This document shows positions 1 through 10,100 of a DNA stretch of 64,000 nt, one piece after another. Each line of letters starts with the position of its first letter. Positions within the stretch are counted from its first letter, which is position 1. The notes under the pieces were generated by a model. The model was given only the letters and a program-made list of their open reading frames with translations. It searched no databases and was not told the origin of the DNA. A program made the position numbers and the translations under genes. The DNA comes from an uncultured Clostridia bacterium (lineage in GTDB: Bacteria; Bacillota; Clostridia; UMGS1883), in NCBI GenBank assembly GCA_947626145.1, contig CANQRB010000009.1, positions 42,285-106,284 of the forward strand, written 5' to 3'.

Positions 1-356
1 AGGTAAACATCATCGTTGGCAAGGCCTGCGGCAGCAGCTACAGCGCCATGAACTCCAAGGAGCTTGGAGCCGACGTCGTTCTCGCCTGGCCCCAGGCGGA
101 GATAGCGCCCCTTCCTTCCAAAACCGGAGTGCAGCTTCTCTATGAGGATAAGCTCCATCAGGGCAAAAAGAGGGAGGAGCTTGAAAAGGCCTATAAGGAG
201 GCCGACGCTTCGCCCCTGATGGCCGCCGCCATGGGCGTCATCGACGACGTTATCGAACCCGCCGAGACCCGCCCCCGTCTGGCCGCCGCTCTTGAAATGC
301 TTGCCGGCAAGCGCGTCAGCGGCGTGCCCCGCAAGCATGACAATATGCCCCTGTAA
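1..356 (+). CDS. Carboxyltransferase subunit of Na+-pumping decarboxylase (C-terminal part, cut by window edge)
   Basis: The reading frame is open from the first complete codon at position 3 and stops at 354-356, so only the last ~117 residues are present. They match the C-terminal half of the biotin-dependent acyl-CoA carboxyltransferase family (MmdA / GcdA / propionyl-CoA carboxylase beta): a KACGSSYSAM segment, then a GADVVLAWPQAEIA segment of the acyl-CoA-binding crotonase-like fold, then a basic C-terminus. The enzyme would move a carboxyl group between a malonyl- or methylmalonyl-type CoA ester and carrier biotin. The four genes that follow encode the gamma, biotin carrier, beta and 5S-type subunits, supporting a sodium-pumping methylmalonyl-CoA decarboxylase-like complex. 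The CoA substrate cannot be fixed from this fragment. Confidence 0.85.
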   Translation, partial: VNIIVGKACGSSYSAMNSKELGADVVLAWPQAEIAPLPSKTGVQLLYEDKLHQGKKREELEKAYKEADASPLMAAAMGVIDDVIEPAETRPRLAAALEMLAGKRVSGVPRKHDNMPL

Positions 357-368
357 GAGGTGAACGCT

Positions 369-728
369 ATGGGAAGATATGTAGATTTCGTACCCGCCGA
401 GCTTATCGGCGAGGGTCTGGCTTACACCGTAATGGGCTTGTGCATAGTGTTCCTGATACTGATAATCATAATGTTCGTTATCAAGGCCATGGCTCTGTTC
501 TCGGCGGAAAAGCCGGCCGGGGAAGCCGCCGCGGTGACCACTGCGGAGACCACTCCCGAGCCGGAGCCTGAGGAGGACAGTCTTGAGCTGATCGCGGTGA
601 TAACCGCCGCCGTGGCCGCCGCCATGGGCACAAGCGCCTCGTCCGTACAGATACGTTCTTATAAAAAGCTGGACGGCGGAGCCTGGAACAGGGCCGGCCG
701 CCGGGAAGTTCTTGACAACAGATTTTAA
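369..728 (+). CDS. OadG-family gamma subunit of sodium-pump decarboxylase
   Basis: A 119-residue protein with one N-terminal membrane span (residues ~20-44, rich in V/I/L/M), a Pro/Glu/Thr-rich acidic linker, and a short C-terminal ITAAVAAAMG...VQIRSYKK segment typical of OadG/MmdD gamma subunits. These small subunits anchor the peripheral carboxyltransferase to the membrane beta subunit and help assembly. An in-frame GTG lies nine bases upstream at 360, but AGAGGTG at 356-362 is a ribosome binding site correctly spaced for ATG 369, so ATG is preferred. It starts 12 bases after the carboxyltransferase stop codon. Confidence 0.85.
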   Translation: MGRYVDFVPAELIGEGLAYTVMGLCIVFLILIIIMFVIKAMALFSAEKPAGEAAAVTTAETTPEPEPEEDSLELIAVITAAVAAAMGTSASSVQIRSYKKLDGGAWNRAGRREVLDNRF

Positions 729-742
729 GGAGGATTTAAGTC

Positions 743-1096
743 ATGAGAAAATTCATTGTAAATGTTAACGGTAATTCCTATGAAGTCGAGGTCGAGGAGG
801 TAGAGGCGGGCGCCTCCGCTCCCGTCACCGCCCCCAAGGCCGCCCCTGCGGCCGCTCCAAAGAAGGCCGCCGCCCCTGTGGGCAACGGTACTCCCGTCAA
901 GGCCCCCATGCCCGGCAACGTGCTTGACATCAAGGTCGCCAACGGCGCGACGGTCAAGGCCGGCGACACTCTCGTGATACTCGAGGCCATGAAGATGGAG
1001 AACGAGATCAAGGCTCCTCAGGCCGGAGTTGTGACCGTAGTGGCCGCCAAGGGCTCCACGGTCAACACCGGCGATGTTCTTGTCACTATTGCCTAA
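743..1096 (+). CDS. Biotin carboxyl carrier protein of the decarboxylase
   Basis: A 117-residue biotin carrier. An N-terminal FIVNVNGNSYEVEVEEV segment is followed by an Ala/Pro/Lys-rich flexible linker (residues ~24-47) and a biotinyl domain ending in the canonical EAMKMENEI motif, whose Lys84 is the expected biotinylation site. It would shuttle carboxyl groups between the carboxyltransferase (and the 5S-type protein encoded downstream) and the membrane beta subunit. A strong AAGGAGG at 727-733 precedes ATG 743. Length and linker resemble MmdC/GcdC and the 1.3S subunit of transcarboxylase. Confidence 0.92.
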   Translation: MRKFIVNVNGNSYEVEVEEVEAGASAPVTAPKAAPAAAPKKAAAPVGNGTPVKAPMPGNVLDIKVANGATVKAGDTLVILEAMKMENEIKAPQAGVVTVVAAKGSTVNTGDVLVTIA

Positions 1097-1133
1097 GCTC
1101 GATGCAAGAACATATTAAAGGAGTTGAATTAAG

Positions 1134-2393
1134 TTGCTGAATAATTTGCTGGAAGGTTTCGGAGCCTTCTTTGCCAAGACCGGCGTGGCCGAGATCTTCG
1201 GGGGATTTTTTGCCGAGAACGGCTATAAGACCCTGATAATGCTGGCCATAGCCTGTGTGCTCCTTTACCTTGCCATTGTGAAGAAATACGAGCCTCTGCT
1301 GCTGCTGCCCATAGCCTTCGGTATGCTGCTGGCAAATCTGCCCCTTGGGGAGGTAATGCATCCGGAGTACTTCATTGATCCGGCCTACCTCATTGACGGT
1401 CACGATCTGGATATGAACCTGATCTTCCACAAGGGCGGCCTGCTCGATCTGCTGTATCTGGGCGTCAAGCTGGGTATTTATCCGCCCCTTATCTTCCTGG
1501 GCATCGGATGTATGACGGACTTCGGCCCCCTGATCTCCAACCCCAGGAGCATACTTTTGGGCGCGGCGGCTCAGCTGGGCGTGTTCATAACCTTTATCGG
1601 CGCCATTTTGCTGGGCGTGTTCGGCATCGGCGGCTTTGGAGCCGACGGCACCGCCGAAACCATATTTAAAGAGGCGGCCTCTATCGGCATCATTGGCGGC
1701 GCCGACGGCCCCACGGCCATTTACGTCACCAAGACCCTCGCTCCGGGGCTGCTGAGCGCCATCGCCATCGCCGCTTATTCCTATATGGCCCTCATCCCCG
1801 TTATCCAGCCTCCCATCATGAAGGCTCTCACCACAAAGCAGGAGCGCCAGATAGTTATGGAGCAGCTCCGCCCCGTGACGCAAAAGGAGAAGATACTTTT
1901 CCCCATCATCGTTACTCTCGTGGTAGTGCTCATCGTTCCCGACGCGGCTCCGCTGGTGGGTATGCTCATGCTTGGCAACCTTATCAAGGAAAGCGGCGTG
2001 GCTGACCGTCTGTGCAAAACCGCCCAGAACGAGCTGATGAACATAGTTACCATCTTCCTGGGCGTCACCGTGGGCGCAACCGCCAAGGCCGAGACCTTCC
2101 TGACCGCAAAGACCATACTCATCATCGTTCTAGGTCTTGTGGCCTTCAGTGTCAGCACCGCCGGAGGACTGATCTTCGGCAAGATAATGTGCAAGGTCAC
2201 CGGCGGCAAGGTAAATCCCCTCATCGGCAGCGCCGGCGTCAGCGCCGTTCCCATGGCGGCCCGTATGTCTCAGAAGGTGGGACAGGAGGAAAATCCCGCC
2301 AACTTCCTGCTCATGCACGCCATGGGCCCCAACGTTGCCGGAGTTATCGGCAGCGCCGTGGCCGCCGGTGTATTCCTGGCCCTGTTTGCGTAA
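1134..2393 (+). CDS. Sodium-pump decarboxylase beta subunit (carboxybiotin decarboxylase)
   Basis: A 419-residue multi-spanning membrane protein of the OadB/MmdB/GcdB family, which decarboxylates carboxybiotin and exports Na+. The family motif GIIGGADGPTAIYVT is present around residue 190, as are GMLMLGNLIKESGV and a C-terminal GPNVAGVIGSAVAAG segment lining the ion path. Translation most likely starts at TTG 1134, because AAAGGAG at 1117-1123 is ten bases upstream and no ATG fits. The gene sits 37 bases after the biotin carrier. Presence of this subunit makes the complex a primary Na+ pump rather than a soluble transcarboxylase. Confidence 0.92.
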   Translation: MLNNLLEGFGAFFAKTGVAEIFGGFFAENGYKTLIMLAIACVLLYLAIVKKYEPLLLLPIAFGMLLANLPLGEVMHPEYFIDPAYLIDGHDLDMNLIFHKGGLLDLLYLGVKLGIYPPLIFLGIGCMTDFGPLISNPRSILLGAAAQLGVFITFIGAILLGVFGIGGFGADGTAETIFKEAASIGIIGGADGPTAIYVTKTLAPGLLSAIAIAAYSYMALIPVIQPPIMKALTTKQERQIVMEQLRPVTQKEKILFPIIVTLVVVLIVPDAAPLVGMLMLGNLIKESGVADRLCKTAQNELMNIVTIFLGVTVGATAKAETFLTAKTILIIVLGLVAFSVSTAGGLIFGKIMCKVTGGKVNPLIGSAGVSAVPMAARMSQKVGQEENPANFLLMHAMGPNVAGVIGSAVAAGVFLALFA

Positions 2394-2429
2394 AGCGGCC
2401 ACGCACAACCTTTAAAGGAGGAAATAATT

Positions 2430-3830
2430 ATGGCTAAACCTGTTAAGATAACGGAAACAATACTTCGTGACGCCCATCAGTCCCTGATCGCCACCCGTAT
2501 GACAACGGAGGAAATACTCGGCGCGGTGGAAATGCTGGACAACGTGGGCTACAACGCGCTGGAGGCCTGGGGCGGAGCCACTTTTGACAGCTGCCTCCGG
2601 TTCCTGAACGAGGATCCCTGGGAGAGACTGAGGAAGATCAAGGCCAAGGCCAAAAAGACCCCGCTGCAAATGCTGTTCCGGGGCCAGAACATCCTCGGCT
2701 ACCGCCATTACGCCGACGACGTGGTGGAGTATTTCGTGCAGAAGTCCATCGCCAACGGCATTGATATAATCAGAATTTTTGACGCCCTCAACGACGTCCG
2801 CAACCTAAAGACCGCCATCAACGCCACAATTAAGGAAAAGGGCCATGTTCAGGCGGCCATATCCTACACCATCAGTCCCGTACACAACAACGAGTCCTTT
2901 GTGAAGCTGGCCAAACAGCTTGAGGAGATGGGTGCCAACTCCATCTGCATCAAGGATATGGCCGGTCTGCTGACTCCGTATAACGCCTACGACCTTGTCA
3001 CCGAAATGAAGAAGGCCGTAAAGATACCCATCGAGCTCCACACCCATTACACCAGCGGCGTGGCTTCAATGACCTATCTCAAGGCCATCGAGGCCGGCGT
3101 GGACATTGTGGACTGCGCCCTGTCGCCCCTTGCCATGGGTACATCACAGCCTCCCACGGAGTCCCTTGTGGCCACCCTCAAGGATACGGATTACGACACG
3201 GGCTATGACCTTAACCTTCTCAGCGATCTGGCCGACTACTTCCGTCCCCTCCGCGAAAAGTATATTAAGGAAGGACTTCTCAATCCCAAGTCCCTGGCCG
3301 TGGACGTGAACACTCTGAAATATCAGGTGCCCGGCGGAATGCTCAGCAACCTCCTTTCCCAGCTCAAGCAGCTTGGGGCCGAGGATAAGTTCCAGGAGGT
3401 GCTCAAGGAGGTTCCCCGCGTCCGCGAGGATGCCGGTTATCCCCCTCTGGTAACTCCCACAAGCCAGATAGTTGGCTCTCAGGCGGTGTTCAACGTGGTT
3501 CTCGGCGAGCGTTATAAGAACGTGACCAAGGAATTCCGCGGCCTTGTAAAAGGCGAGTACGGCAAAACCCCCGTACCCATCAGGCCCGAGTTTGTGAAGC
3601 AGATCATCGGCGACGAAAAGCAGATAACCGGCCGTCCCGCCGACAGTATCCCCAAGGAGCTCAACAAGTTCCGCAGCGAGATAAAGGAATATATCGAGCA
3701 GGACGAGGATGTGCTCAGCTATGCCCTCTTCGGTCAGGTGGCCACCAAGTTCTTCCGGTTCCGTCAGGCGGGGAAGTATAAGGTTGACGCCGAGCTGGCG
3801 GATAAGACGGACAAGGTTCATCCCATATGA
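2430..3830 (+). CDS. 5S-type pyruvate/oxaloacetate carboxyltransferase subunit without biotin domain
   Basis: A 466-residue DRE-TIM/HMGL-like carboxyltransferase followed by the conserved post-barrel domain. It starts with the family signature ITETILRDAHQSLIATRM, has FDALNDVRNLKTAI in mid-barrel and the metal-binding HTHYTSG histidines near residue 205. The family (OadA, pyruvate carboxylase subunit B, transcarboxylase 5S) transfers a carboxyl between oxaloacetate/pyruvate and biotin. It ends near residue 466 without the C-terminal biotinyl domain of Klebsiella-type OadA, so it must use the separate carrier encoded at 743. Together with the 12S-like subunit upstream, the operon could couple methylmalonyl-CoA decarboxylation to oxaloacetate formation or Na+ export. 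A strong terminator follows. Confidence 0.9.
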   Translation: MAKPVKITETILRDAHQSLIATRMTTEEILGAVEMLDNVGYNALEAWGGATFDSCLRFLNEDPWERLRKIKAKAKKTPLQMLFRGQNILGYRHYADDVVEYFVQKSIANGIDIIRIFDALNDVRNLKTAINATIKEKGHVQAAISYTISPVHNNESFVKLAKQLEEMGANSICIKDMAGLLTPYNAYDLVTEMKKAVKIPIELHTHYTSGVASMTYLKAIEAGVDIVDCALSPLAMGTSQPPTESLVATLKDTDYDTGYDLNLLSDLADYFRPLREKYIKEGLLNPKSLAVDVNTLKYQVPGGMLSNLLSQLKQLGAEDKFQEVLKEVPRVREDAGYPPLVTPTSQIVGSQAVFNVVLGERYKNVTKEFRGLVKGEYGKTPVPIRPEFVKQIIGDEKQITGRPADSIPKELNKFRSEIKEYIEQDEDVLSYALFGQVATKFFRFRQAGKYKVDAELADKTDKVHPI

Positions 3831-3864
3831 TCGGGCCATAGCGTGGTTTGATCGGTTATAAGCG

Positions 3865-3910
3865 CGGTACCGCACAAAACCGTTTTAAGGCTTTGTGCGG
3901 TACCGTTTTA
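3865..3910 (+). terminator. Rho-independent terminator of the decarboxylase operon
   Basis: A perfect 14-bp stem, 3865-3878 pairing with 3892-3905, has a 13-base loop and is followed by TTTTA. It lies 35 bases after the last stop codon of the operon. Confidence 0.85.
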
Positions 3911-3973
3911 ATGAAAAGCTACCGTTTTTATTTGCTTTGCGTAAAAAAATTCAAAAAAATTTCACAAAAAATA

Positions 3974-4002
3974 TTGACATCACCGTAAAAATATTGTATG
4001 AT
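3974..4002 (+). promoter_or_regulatory. Sigma-A-type promoter of the giant surface protein gene
   Basis: TTGACA at 3974-3979 and TATGAT at 3997-4002 are separated by exactly 17 bases in an AT-rich stretch, giving a transcript start near 4009 and a leader of about 130 bases. Confidence 0.8.
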
Positions 4003-4018
4003 ATATTCAATAAGGTAT

Positions 4019-4118
4019 GTGTCGTTCCCTGCGGGCGATAGCGGGGACGGCATGATTGCCGAAGCCCACCGGTATTTTTGATAAAGTGACGGACAGCTGT
4101 GGGCGTATCAAAAGACAC
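4019..4118 (+). ncRNA. Structured 5' leader RNA, possibly a pseudoknotted cis-regulator (unassigned)
   Basis: The untranslated leader between promoter and ribosome binding site can form an organised fold by direct base matching. A closing stem GTGTC 4019-4023 / GACAC 4114-4118 encloses a hairpin TCCCTGC 4026-4032 / GCGGGGA 4041-4047 and a hairpin CGGCA 4048-4052 / TGCCG 4057-4061. Inside are two interleaved helices, GCCCAC 4064-4069 / GTGGGC 4099-4104 and TTTTGATA 4076-4083 / TATCAAAA 4106-4113. The interleaving implies a pseudoknot or two mutually exclusive states. The fold ends seven bases before the GGGAGG ribosome binding site at 4125-4130, which would suit translational control. I could not match it to a known riboswitch class. 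Confidence 0.5.
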
Positions 4119-4137
4119 TGAAACGGGAGGAAAAGAC

Positions 4138-7100
4138 ATGAAGACCAACTCACGAAGTTGCAGACTTCTTGCGGTCGTTATCAGCTTGTGTATGCTGTTC
4201 ACCAGCATGGGCCAGCTGGCTTTTGCCGCGGACGAAACCGGTCCGGCGGAAGCGGCCGTTCAGAATGAAACACAACTTGACCCCGAAATTAATTGGGGGG
4301 GGGTACTAATACCCTGAATGAGGACGCCGCAGGCGCCGGGACAGGCGCGGACGGCGAAACAGAGCCGGCGGAAGAAACGTCGGATCAGCTTGATAACGCT
4401 GACGGTACGCTCGCAGAGGATGCGGGCGATTTTGGCGTGGAGCTGATGTCAATAGGGGATGGAGCCACACATGGGTCGGCATCGCCAACGACCATGAAGG
4501 AGTATCTTCTTGCCCACACGGGTACCTATGTTACCGAGAAGAATTATGTAAACGGTGACAACACCTATGAGGGTAACCTTTGGACAATAGAGATTACTGA
4601 AGACAGTTCCAACACCGACTACGGTGTCAACATTAAGCTGCTCTATGACGGCGTTGATACCGGTGCGGTCGTTACCAATTTTGGTAATGCGAACGCCACA
4701 ACCGGCGCACCTGTCAGCTTTACCTTTGAGCTTAACAATGAGGATGGCACGTCCAAGTGGACTACAGGTAAGGACAACACCGCAAAAGCCACCCTTGTAT
4801 TTGGATGGAACGCCGCCGGTTGGATCTCATTCCCTAATAACGGCTTAAGTTTTTGGTGGGACAGAGACAGTGACGGCGCAAAGGAGCAATATAAGTTCTC
4901 CAGTCAGGTTCGTATGTACAACCAGACCAAGACACGGGAGTTCTTTAAAGGGCTTGCCGATACCTACACCATAAACGACAATTCCGGCTGGAAGATAACC
5001 GTTGACGAGAACGGTGATCTTAAGATGACCGATGGCGATGAAATTGACGATATCTTTGTGGATTATGTCAACTTCGGCAACGCGGTCAATACATATGAGA
5101 ATGTTACCTCTATTGTATTTTCCAGTGCGAATTGGTATAACGCCAACGGCGGTACAAATAATTATAATGGTTTGACCGTAACTTGGGGAGCAAAATTTGG
5201 CGTGAACGCAAACGGTACGACCGATACCGGGTCGCGTGCCGACGGTTTTGTGCGTAACGCCTTTATGCCCAACGGAACCATGTATAATACGGATAAAACC
5301 ATACTGAAATATTTCAGAAATACTTACACCCTGTTCACGCCCGATAAGGGTGACTATTCCACGGAATATTTTAAAGGTATTGCCGATGAATACAGCGGTA
5401 AATATATTATTTCCGATGATTACGGTAAAAATTACGCAGCCGACCTCGCGGGATGGTCTGTCGAGGTAAGGGAAGACGGCGGAGTATATGTGACATACGG
5501 CGGCCAGGGCCCATACAAGGCGTCGTTTGTGTCCGCCCGCAACGAAAAGCATCTTTTGACAACGGAGAGCGAGGAGTGGCGCGATTCCGTTGCCACAATG
5601 TATGTTTATCTGCCGGGTTACTATACGGACGAGGCTTGCACCATTCCCGCGTATTTGACCCTTACGTGGAATATCCTCAATGGTGACAAATGGCTCGACG
5701 AGGGCGAGCCCGCCGGTTACTTCACGTTCGCCAACGCAACGCTGTACAAGAACGTAAACGGCGAGGCGGAGCTTCTTCGTACGCCGACGATCTATGCCGA
5801 CCATGAAACACAGTACGTGGCAAAGGCTAAAAATTTTCTCGCGAACTATGCCGGCACCTACTACTATAACTATGCCGGCGACACAGGCGAGATCATAGAG
5901 ATTTCAGCCCAGGGCGACGTGACGTGGGACTACTATGACGGCGAGAAAATTGTTGAACGCACGCCCACACACTACAACTTTGCCAATGCGAACAATACTA
6001 ATTACAGCTATCTTCAAAGCGATGAGCCGACGCTTGAAAATCAGTGGACTGTCGGCAGTATGTACTTTACGGACGGTAATTGGTATGACAGTAACCAGAA
6101 GACTACTGCCAACGACAGAGTTACGCTGACGATGAACTTTGACGTGACACATGAGCGCTTCAGGCCAAATCTTAATAATTATACTGTATACGGCGCGAAG
6201 GTTGGCGACGAGGCCGGCCCTGCTCTGCGTACATATAATGCATATGATTCCGCCAACGGCGGCGCTAACCGTGAGAGCTATATTCGCTTTAATAAGGCAA
6301 GTGAGTTCCTTAAGAGCATGAATATGCCGGCGGAATATACTCTTGACGACCAATCCGGTTGGAAGCTGAGCATTGCTGACGACGGACGGCCGACGCTTAC
6401 CAATGGAGACGAAGCGACGGCCGGGAATATTAAAGTCGTGGACGTCACCTATACGACTGACGCCTCGGCTGGCTATCCCGCGGTTAAGACAGGGCTTTCC
6501 AGCTTTACCTTTACCAGCTCCGACTGGCGCACCGCTGCGGGCATGGGATACCAGACAATTATACTGTCTCCGTCGCAGTATGTGAATCCGAATATAGCAA
6601 CGGATAAGCCCGAGGGCTTTTTGCGCGATGTATTTTATGCGAGCAATTCAACATTTTATAATGCGGACGGAACTTTGCTCAAGGGCTTTAACGGTAATTC
6701 CATGTTTACGCCCGTTGACGTGGAGACTTTCGATCAGGAGTATTTCAAGAATTACTCCGGTACTTATGAAATCTCGGCGGACTACGGCACATATTATGAC
6801 CCCGAGTTCAAGGACTGGAAGCTTGAGATCGACGAAAACGGCAACGTTACCATGCAGTATGCCGCCGACGGCCCCAAGTATAAGGCCACATTGACCACCG
6901 TGGCTAACAGGGCGCTTGTCACCGCGGATGGAGGCGATCCGGTCGATTTCCAGTATCCGTCCGCGATGTACGTTTATGTACCCGGCTACTATTCCGATGC
7001 GGCCATGACCAAGCCGGCCTACCTTGCCCTTAACTGGTACATTAATGACACCGCCCAAAATGCCAGTGTGGGCCAAGGCAGATGGAGATTTGAAATCCCC

Positions 7101-10100
7101 GCCGCCAACCTGTACAGGGCCGGAGCCGACGGAACGGCGGAGACCCTCAGAACGCCTTTGATCTATGCCGACCACACCGAAAGGTATATCGGCATGGCCA
7201 AGAGCTTCCTCAAAAACTACGCCGGCACCTACTACTATAACTATGCCGACGCCGTTGGCGAGTATATGGAGATAACCGGCGACGGCTCCGTTAACTGGTA
7301 CTGGTCCGACGGTACCACTCTTCACAAGCGTACACCCGTACATTATAATATTGTAAACTTTAACATTAGCGGTAGTAACAACTCTGTATACAACTATATC
7401 AACGGTGAAGCTACGTATACTAACCCGTGGCAGGTAAGCGGCGTTATTTTTGCCGACGGCGACTGGTATGCCAACGATAACAGCACTACTGCCGATGCCA
7501 GGACTACTGTTACCATGGGCTTCAACTTTGAGTACGAAAATTTCACTGCCCCGGGGAACTACCAAATTTATTCCGCCAAGAACGGCGACGCCCCCGGCAA
7601 GCTCATTCGTACCTTTAACGCATCCGGAGTTGGCAACGGCGGCACTGACCGTGAGCGGTATATCCGTTTCGATAAGGTCAACGAATTCCTTAACGGTATG
7701 CCCAAGGAATATGCTCTTAACGATAATTCCGGCTGGAAAATAAGCATAGACGCCAACGGTCAACCCGCCCTTACCGATGGCGACATTATGACCGCCGGGA
7801 ATATCAAGATAAAGTATGTTTCGTACGTAGAGGATAGGACCGTATTCCCCTATGTCAAGACCGCTTTTTCCGGCTTTATCTTCACCAGCTCCGACTGGTA
7901 CAATCAGGCCGGAACGCAGAACTATCAAACCCTCAGCCCGACTTGGAGCCGGTATGTGAGCCCATCGGCCACCTCGCCGGAGAGCCCGGAGGGCTTTGAG
8001 CGCTATGTGTTCAATACCAACGCCACCCTTTGGAAGGGCTCTCCCGAGGTCGATGAGGACGGCAGTCCAAAGATTCACGACCAGAGGCTGAAGGTTTTCA
8101 CCAATAATTTGAGTATGTTTACCGCCGACGGCGGATATACAAACGAGTACTTCAAGGGCTATCAGGGTACTTATGAGTTGGCTCCCGGTTTTGGCGCCAA
8201 CTACAACTCAATGTACAGGAACTGGAAGATAGAAGTTGACGAGTACGGCAGCGTAACCGTTGACGAGGGAACCAACGGCGTTTATAAGGCTGTGATCGCC
8301 AACGCCAACCGCGTACAGTTCCAGGACGCCGAGGGCAACGTGGTGGCCGACACCTATGTGCCTTCCGTAAGCCAAATGTACGTTTATCTGCCCGGTTATT
8401 ACTCGGATGTTAACTGCACCTCGCCCGCGTATCTGACGCTGACATGGAATATAAACAACAATGCGGCGGCCCAGGATCATCGCGGCGACGCTTACAAGTA
8501 TTTCACGGCCGGCGGCGGCTACTTCTACCAGCCCGATGCCGACGGCGACGGACAGGCCGAAAAATTTAAGGCGCCGACCCTGTACTTCATGCATACCGAT
8601 TACATGAACTGGTACAAGAACTACTACAAGCAGTACGCGGGCGTATATCCCATCAACAGCCCCGGCAGCGAGGAGTACATAGAGATCAGGGACGACGGCA
8701 CCCCCGTTTATCACGCCTTTGACGGAGAGGATCACGAGCTCATCTTTGTAAACATGAGCGACGTGAATAAATATGTTATGGGCGACGAGACCGTTTATCC
8801 TTCCTCCGTCGTATTTACCGACTACGATTGGTATAACCGCGCGGATAACGAATCTACGGCAAACATTTATCCCGCCACCTATGCTTTCACTTGGGCAAAC
8901 GACCAGACGGCCAACTTCACCAACGCCCGGCGCTTCACTGCGCCCAATGCGGCGGTCTACGCCCAACAGCAAAAGGGCGATGACGGCAGCTGGCTGCCTA
9001 TGGAGCAGACCGAGCTTCTCCATTATTTCTCAGGTAGTATGACCTACACCTATCCCGGCGACGGTGCGCCTGCCGATAGCGACGCCTATAAGGCCTCCCT
9101 TGCCGAGATGAAGGAGTATTTGAAGACGTTCGCCTATATTCCCGATGATGAGGACGGCAGCAACGAATACACCGAATATTCCTTTAATGACAACACCATC
9201 GACTGGGGTCTCCGTATAACCAGGGACGGCGACGTCGAGGTCGACTTTGACGATGAGTCGAACAATTTCGTTCCCGTAAGCCCCAGACCTGTCTTTGGCT
9301 ATAATGCCACCCATCCCGAATACGGCCTTAACGGCCGCTATTTGAGCACTCTTCTCATAGAGGTGCCCAAGCACTATAACGACGCGGCCGCCACTCAGCC
9401 CGCTTTCATAACGCTGACCTGGGCCAATGGCAACAGCGCCGCGATCACCACTCACTATTTCACCGCCGGCGGAACACTCTATCATAAGCCCGGCGAAGAA
9501 ACGGCCCATGACAAGGTCGTACTAAGCGGTACCGCCCGCTTTGTGGCCGACGGCGAAAGTGACGAGGAGTCCAGTTATATGTCCATGTACGCCGGCGAAT
9601 ATTATGCCAACGACGGCTCTAACTGGAAGATGAAGGTGACCAAAGACGGCAAAGTTTTGGTTAAGTTTAACGACGACGAGGACAAGGAAGAAAACTATAC
9701 CGAGGTCTCCGTTGCGCCCACCTTTACCGAAAACGCCACCTATGGCAGATATGTTTCATCGATCACCATTAATCTGCCCGGCTGGTATTCCAACACCGAG
9801 TGTACCCAGAACGCCATGCTGACTTTGTCAGCTTTCCTGACGCAGACGGGCGCAAATCAGGACTATATCAATAACTATTTCACCATGAACGCCGCTGTTG
9901 TATATCGGCCCGGTGCGGACGGCCAGACCGGCGACCAGGCCGAGCACATGACTATCAGCACCATAGATCTTGCGTCCGAGCATGACTATGAGAACGCAAA
10001 GCAGTGGCTCAGTCAGAATAAGTATAAGGGCGTCTACCGTCCCCGCATGACCGACAAGTGGTATGCCGAGGTCGAGGACGACGGCAGCGTATACTTCTAT

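Noticed and set aside
360..368. GTG 360 as start of the gamma subunit
   Set aside because: It overlaps the ribosome binding site that serves ATG 369.
4019..4118. Assignment of the leader to a c-di-GMP, ZTP, glycine or manganese riboswitch
   Set aside because: Partial similarities (GGGACG, GCCGAA, CCGG) do not extend to the conserved cores or their spacing, so it is left unassigned.
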